Assembly: GCF_900100765.1 (NCBI RefSeq)
Contig: NZ_FNFO01000002.1
Location: 248,001 to 312,000 of the forward strand
Reading direction: 5' to 3'
Length of the DNA: 64,000 nt
DNA from: Catalinimonas alkaloidigena
GTDB taxonomy: Bacteria > Bacteroidota > Bacteroidia > Cytophagales > Flexibacteraceae
Part shown: positions 60,510 to 64,000 of the stretch, one piece after another
Numbering within the stretch: position 1 is the stretch's first letter
How the letters are laid out: each line of letters opens with the position of its first letter
The notes under the pieces: generated by a model
What the model was told of the DNA's origin: nothing
Seen by the model: only the letters and a program-made list of their open reading frames with translations
The model's database searches: none
Program-made: the position numbers and the translations under genes

Positions 60510-62267
60510 GTGGATATAATAGAACCATTAATTGCGCCTATTCAAGATTTTTTAAAAAGCAATGGCTTTGAAATGCCTAATTGGTTTGTTGAAGTAGTGT
60601 TATTAGTATTACTACCTTTTGGATTATGGATTCTAAATAAAATAAAAAACAAAATAAGTAGGCATTTGAGGTACATTAAGAAGGCTAAAGATTTACATCC
60701 ATATTTTACAAAATCATATGTTAAAGAGGCTAGGAAGTATTATGTACCAACTAGACTTAGAGATAAACCCCCATCTAACTATGAAGATTATCTAATGTCA
60801 AGAACTATTGATATTGACATTGACGCAATTCAATGGTTTAAAAGTAAAGGTTTTGGTTTTACAGACGAAGACGATGCAAGATTTTATTTGATACTATCTG
60901 ATTCAGGAATGGGCAAGAGTACATTAATGGTAAACTTATATATTGAGTATAGTTCATACTTTTTTAGGAAGTATGATATTAAACTATTTACACTTGGTCA
61001 TCCTCAAACACTGGAGGATATTAAAAAGATAAAGGATGACTATAGAGAGAAAAAAACTATACTTTTGTTAGATGGGTTTGATGAAGATAGTGAAGCTGCG
61101 CAAGATTGGAAAAAAAGATTTAGAGAATTAATAGATATTGTCCAAGGTTTTAGAAAAGTAGTGATAACATCTAGAACTCAATTTTTCCCAAATGAGATTG
61201 AAGAGCCATATGAGTTACATATTCAAAAAAATGGTAAAGATAAAGAAAATCACACATTTCATAAGATGTATGTTTCTCCATTCTCAGATTCAGATGTAAA
61301 AATGTATTTAGATAAGAAATTTGGAAGATACAATCCTTTTAATTTCGAAAAAAAAGAAATAGCTAAAAAAATAATAGATCAATCACCGAGTTTAATGGTA
61401 AGGCCTATGTTGCTTTCTTATATAGATGATCTTCTTCAGACATCCTCTAGTTTTAAGTATGTTTTTCAAATCTACGATCAGTTGATTTTAAAATGGATTT
61501 CTAGAGAAGCAAATAGATTTGGATCAGAGAGAGCAGATAGTTTTAGGGAAAATTTGCAATTATTTTCAAGGATAGTTGCACTCAAGATTTATGAAAAGTG
61601 GAGTTCAAGACCAATAGAGAAAGGCCTATCACTAAGCGCGGAAGATATAGAGAAAATAGCAAAAGATTTCGATATTGAACTTGACTCTTTAGAAATGAAG
61701 AGTAAATCACTTTTAAATAGAAATGCTATTGGTCAGTATAAATTCTCACATAAATCAATATTAGAATTTTTTCTTGCAAAGGAGTATATTATAAATGAAG
61801 ATTTTAGTAAAAAATTTGATTTTATAGGATTTGATCAGGCTAAGAAATTTGTAGGTGAATTTAGCAAGGTGAAATATGTTTTGAAGTTTATTGATGAAAA
61901 GAATATTAAAATATACTCTTCTGTTTTTGAAATATTAATAGGTGAGCAAAAGGTTGCTAGGTTTGTTAAAACGATCTCATTAAATGAGACTCAGTTTTAT
62001 GATCTTTTAATAAAGATGGATGATTCAATATTTGTAGAAGGTTTTAATGAATTAATATTTGAAAATTTGGTGATTCAAAAAGATTCATCAAAATATAAGA
62101 TTGAAAACATAAAAAAGTTTACAACGTTAAAGCGAATTACATTATTCACTAATGTAGAAAAGACGTATAATGGTAAAATTAAAGAATTAAAAGAATTGAT
62201 CCCAAATTGTTATATTCCTGGTTGGGATTTCTTTATAAATCAAGACTCTAGCTACAAATCTATATAG
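60510..62267 (+). CDS. Membrane-anchored NACHT-type STAND NTPase
   Basis: 585 residues from GTG 60510. A hydrophobic N-terminal segment at about 25-43 (WFVEVVLLVLLPFGLWIL) anchors it. The NTPase core has Walker A SDSGMGKST (K136), Walker B TILLLDGFDEDSE (183-195) and VVITSRTQFF (sensor region). After winged-helix-like parts, FSHKSILEFFLAKEYI is the block found in NACHT proteins. There is no long LRR or WD40 C-terminus, only about 150 residues. Bacterial NACHT proteins are anti-phage NLR relatives; a TM N-terminus would act as a membrane-disrupting effector (inference). Strongly AT-rich, horizontally acquired. Confidence 0.85.
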   Translation: MDIIEPLIAPIQDFLKSNGFEMPNWFVEVVLLVLLPFGLWILNKIKNKISRHLRYIKKAKDLHPYFTKSYVKEARKYYVPTRLRDKPPSNYEDYLMSRTIDIDIDAIQWFKSKGFGFTDEDDARFYLILSDSGMGKSTLMVNLYIEYSSYFFRKYDIKLFTLGHPQTLEDIKKIKDDYREKKTILLLDGFDEDSEAAQDWKKRFRELIDIVQGFRKVVITSRTQFFPNEIEEPYELHIQKNGKDKENHTFHKMYVSPFSDSDVKMYLDKKFGRYNPFNFEKKEIAKKIIDQSPSLMVRPMLLSYIDDLLQTSSSFKYVFQIYDQLILKWISREANRFGSERADSFRENLQLFSRIVALKIYEKWSSRPIEKGLSLSAEDIEKIAKDFDIELDSLEMKSKSLLNRNAIGQYKFSHKSILEFFLAKEYIINEDFSKKFDFIGFDQAKKFVGEFSKVKYVLKFIDEKNIKIYSSVFEILIGEQKVARFVKTISLNETQFYDLLIKMDDSIFVEGFNELIFENLVIQKDSSKYKIENIKKFTTLKRITLFTNVEKTYNGKIKELKELIPNCYIPGWDFFINQDSSYKSI

Positions 62268-62864
62268 CTATTTAGCATTGATTAACCTGTTCCTAAATAG
62301 TCAAGCTTAAAGAAGTATAGTCAAGACTGATTCAGGCTTGACTATTTAGGATTATCATAAATAAATAATAAGTAGAAAGTGAGAAAAGCATTCATTATAT
62401 GTCAGTGAACACAGCTGTTGTAACATAAAAAAGTTTGAAAACTGCTTCAGCATATGCCTAGCTAAACAATGCACGATAGTCAGCATTGGATTGTTACAAA
62501 CTTTATATATGCCCCTTGTAGGGGTTTTTTTGTGGCATAAGCTCTTACTTCTACCTACTGCAATACCATAATATGAAGTAGAGGGTCGATGTATTTATGC
62601 ATTAATAGAGAGGAATAATTGGTGGCTAGTCATTGTCAGATAGTATTAAGAGAGATGTTAAAGCTATTCTATGTAGATGTGCTGAGTAAAGAGATGTGGA
62701 AAGGGGGATTTTCTATGGTGTAGAGTAAACAATGGAAAAGTCTCATAGCAAAAAAAATGAATTAAAAAATACTGAAAAGTAAGTATTGATCTAAATGTTT
62801 AAAATTTAAACATTTGCTATTCAAATTTGTATTTGCCTTAATCTATTAGTTCAATGATTTATAA
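62268..62864. other. AT-rich non-coding region with hairpins
   Basis: 597 bp without a credible gene. It holds the 15-bp inverted repeat at 62292-62350 and a short CCCC-TTGTA-GGGG stem followed by seven T at 62512-62531 that could be a weak plus-strand terminator. Apart from these nothing is recognised. Confidence 0.45.
62292..62350. repeat. 15-bp perfect inverted repeat after the NACHT gene
   Basis: CCTAAATAGTCAAGC (62292-62306) and GCTTGACTATTTAGG (62336-62350) are exact reverse complements around 29 bp. The loop contains another TAGTCAAG copy. It could be a terminator-like stem or a recombination site; there is no T-run directly after it. Confidence 0.7.
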
Positions 62865-63194
62865 ATGAGTAAAATAACATTTAAGTTTAAACTGGCTCTC
62901 GTAGATGGTATGAGAGCAACAACTTTCAGAATTGATTCTGAAAGACTTTCTGAAGATGATTTAGAAATTATGAGATCTCCTACAGATACTAATGTGATAG
63001 AAGGAGAGATTAGTATCGAACCAATCCTAAGTACTGTTGTAATTAGTGTTTGGGGTGTAGGGAAACCTAACCTTGTTGGTAGTTTTAATATAACATATAA
63101 AAATAAAAAATTTTTCGATGTAGACGAAAAGCTAGTAGTTAATAGTGGTGCAAGATTTAGATTTTATAAAACTCAGATTAAAATACCTTATTAA
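62865..63194 (+). CDS. Small hypothetical protein, all-beta
   Basis: 109 residues, no signal peptide, strongly beta-like alternation (KITFKFKLALVDGMRATTFRI, ISIEPILSTVVISVWGVG, LVGSFNITYKNKKFF). No family recognised. The next gene starts 2 bp after its stop, so the two are one transcriptional unit. Confidence 0.65.
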   Translation: MSKITFKFKLALVDGMRATTFRIDSERLSEDDLEIMRSPTDTNVIEGEISIEPILSTVVISVWGVGKPNLVGSFNITYKNKKFFDVDEKLVVNSGARFRFYKTQIKIPY

Positions 63195-63196
63195 AT

Positions 63197-64000
63197 ATGA
63201 AAATTAAAATTGCTTATCTTCTCGTTAGTATTTTTTTGTGCTATCCATTGTACTCGCAAAATTTAACTGAAAGTGCTAAAGGAGAAAGTTCACTCCTTAT
63301 GAGGGGTAATAATGCTTCCTTAAACTTGGGGGAGGCAGAATTAAGTTTTGGGCTGAATAATTTAAAGAAAAGCCTAGGAACGGCTTCATATTTAATCTTT
63401 GGAGTAAATGCTGTAGCAAAGAATGAATCAGGAATAGGCAATATATTTGACAGAGGATATTTAGTGCCTGAAGGGAAATTTAATGGTTTCTTAGGCTTAT
63501 CTTGGTCAAATGGAATTCCTGAGGCATTTGAAGAAGAGTATAGTGGTGAAATTGAAAAATACCAAAAGTTTATCAGTGACAGTAGAAGGTCTTTTGATGA
63601 ATATGTTACAAGATATATTTGTGAAAATAGCGATGAGGATTCATCACTGTCAAACATAAGGAAAGAATTGTGTGATGAATATAAAGAATTGAATAGTCCA
63701 CAAATGTTTTTAAACACTCTTAGAAGCAAATTAAAGCAAGAAAAAGATGCTAAGAGAAAAAATTTCATATTAGGACTTTATGATGAGCTATCTGATAAAA
63801 TTGACGATTTTAAAGAAACTAAGGATTATTATGATACTATAGTTGAAAATATGGAGAATACTCTTCAAGAAAAAGTATATTGGCAATTGATGGTTTTTGG
63901 GCTTGGAGGTATTAATGCTAGTGAATTTAAAAGGTTTGTAGGGTATGATAGTACTAATCTAAAAGATAGTTTCGAGGATGAATCATTTCGTGGTGGTAGA
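63197..64000 (+). CDS. Secreted protein with beta-barrel-like N-terminus and helical insert, partial
   Basis: 268 codons visible before the right edge. A clean signal peptide (MKIKIAYLLVSIFLCYPLYS) precedes strands typical of outer membrane proteins (NNASLNLGEAELSFGLNN, YLIFGVNAVAKNESG, KFNGFLGLSWSNG), then a long charged helical region from about residue 100 (FEEEYSGEIEKYQKFISDSR, LRSKLKQEKDAKRKNFI). The C-terminus is missing. It is coupled to the small gene at 62865. Function unknown; its presence in the island with a NACHT protein is notable. Confidence 0.7.
   Translation, partial: MKIKIAYLLVSIFLCYPLYSQNLTESAKGESSLLMRGNNASLNLGEAELSFGLNNLKKSLGTASYLIFGVNAVAKNESGIGNIFDRGYLVPEGKFNGFLGLSWSNGIPEAFEEEYSGEIEKYQKFISDSRRSFDEYVTRYICENSDEDSSLSNIRKELCDEYKELNSPQMFLNTLRSKLKQEKDAKRKNFILGLYDELSDKIDDFKETKDYYDTIVENMENTLQEKVYWQLMVFGLGGINASEFKRFVGYDSTNLKDSFEDESFRGGR

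Noticed and set aside
62512-62531. Short CCCC/GGGG hairpin with T-run as a strong terminator
   Set aside because: The stem is only 4 bp and no gene ends nearby within 200 bp, so I do not list it as a terminator.

Overview
The window is chromosomal DNA of a Bacteroidota bacterium, most likely Cytophagales-like. I infer this from protein family content (HYC_CC_PP protein beside a CusA/CzcA pump, M16 peptidase pair, PVC-type heme protein, sigma factor followed by a membrane-spanning beta-barrel protein, KorAB operon), from TAnnTTTG-type promoter signals, and from weak Shine-Dalgarno signals. Bases 1 to about 57090 are GC-rich with compact, ordinary gene layout. Bases about 57100 to 64000 are strikingly AT-rich and behave like a genomic island whose right end lies outside the window.

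Layout. 1-11016: partial DUF3500 protein, ECF sigma factor overlapping an inner-membrane/outer-membrane fusion protein, two small proteins, YihY membrane protein, M16 peptidase pair, two-component system. 11229-19813: heavy-metal (Cu/Ag type) export locus with HYC_CC_PP protein, CusA-like pump, TolC and two tandem adaptors. The pump gene is split by an element of about 490 bp coding for a four-helix-bundle (23S rRNA intervening-sequence type) protein, and the tolC 5' end carries an in-frame pair of inverted REP-like repeats. 19996-26942: secreted alpha-amylase, large heme/discoidin lipoprotein with a Tat-exported sugar phosphate isomerase-like protein, two small genes. 26972-39212: shikimate/phenylalanine genes (aroA, aroB, pheA) interspersed with a YtxH protein, MscS channel, thioredoxin-like lipoprotein, a MarR-GNAT fusion under a perfect 22-bp palindrome, Nudix, a MarR plus rifamycin-phosphotransferase-like operon with a palindromic operator, and a methyltransferase. 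39330-49215: Na+/H+ antiporter, orphan ABC permease, and a three-gene 2-oxoacid:ferredoxin oxidoreductase operon interrupted by a MITE-like repeat. 49228-56092: GH43 enzyme, GNAT, zinc metallopeptidase, aldo/keto reductase, carboxymuconolactone decarboxylase-like protein, esterase.

Island. At about 57095 a RlaP-type nucleotidyltransferase gene is cut off, losing its N-terminal catalytic part, exactly beside a perfect 14-bp hairpin where base composition changes. The island then holds a two-gene operon (three-TM membrane protein plus a HEPN-domain protein with an intact RX4H motif), a small unknown protein, a membrane-anchored NACHT NTPase, and a two-gene unit ending in a secreted protein that runs off the edge. 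The HEPN/membrane pair and the TM-NACHT protein are the best candidates for an undescribed (probably anti-phage) system. No integrase, transposase, tRNA, rRNA or CRISPR array was recognised.
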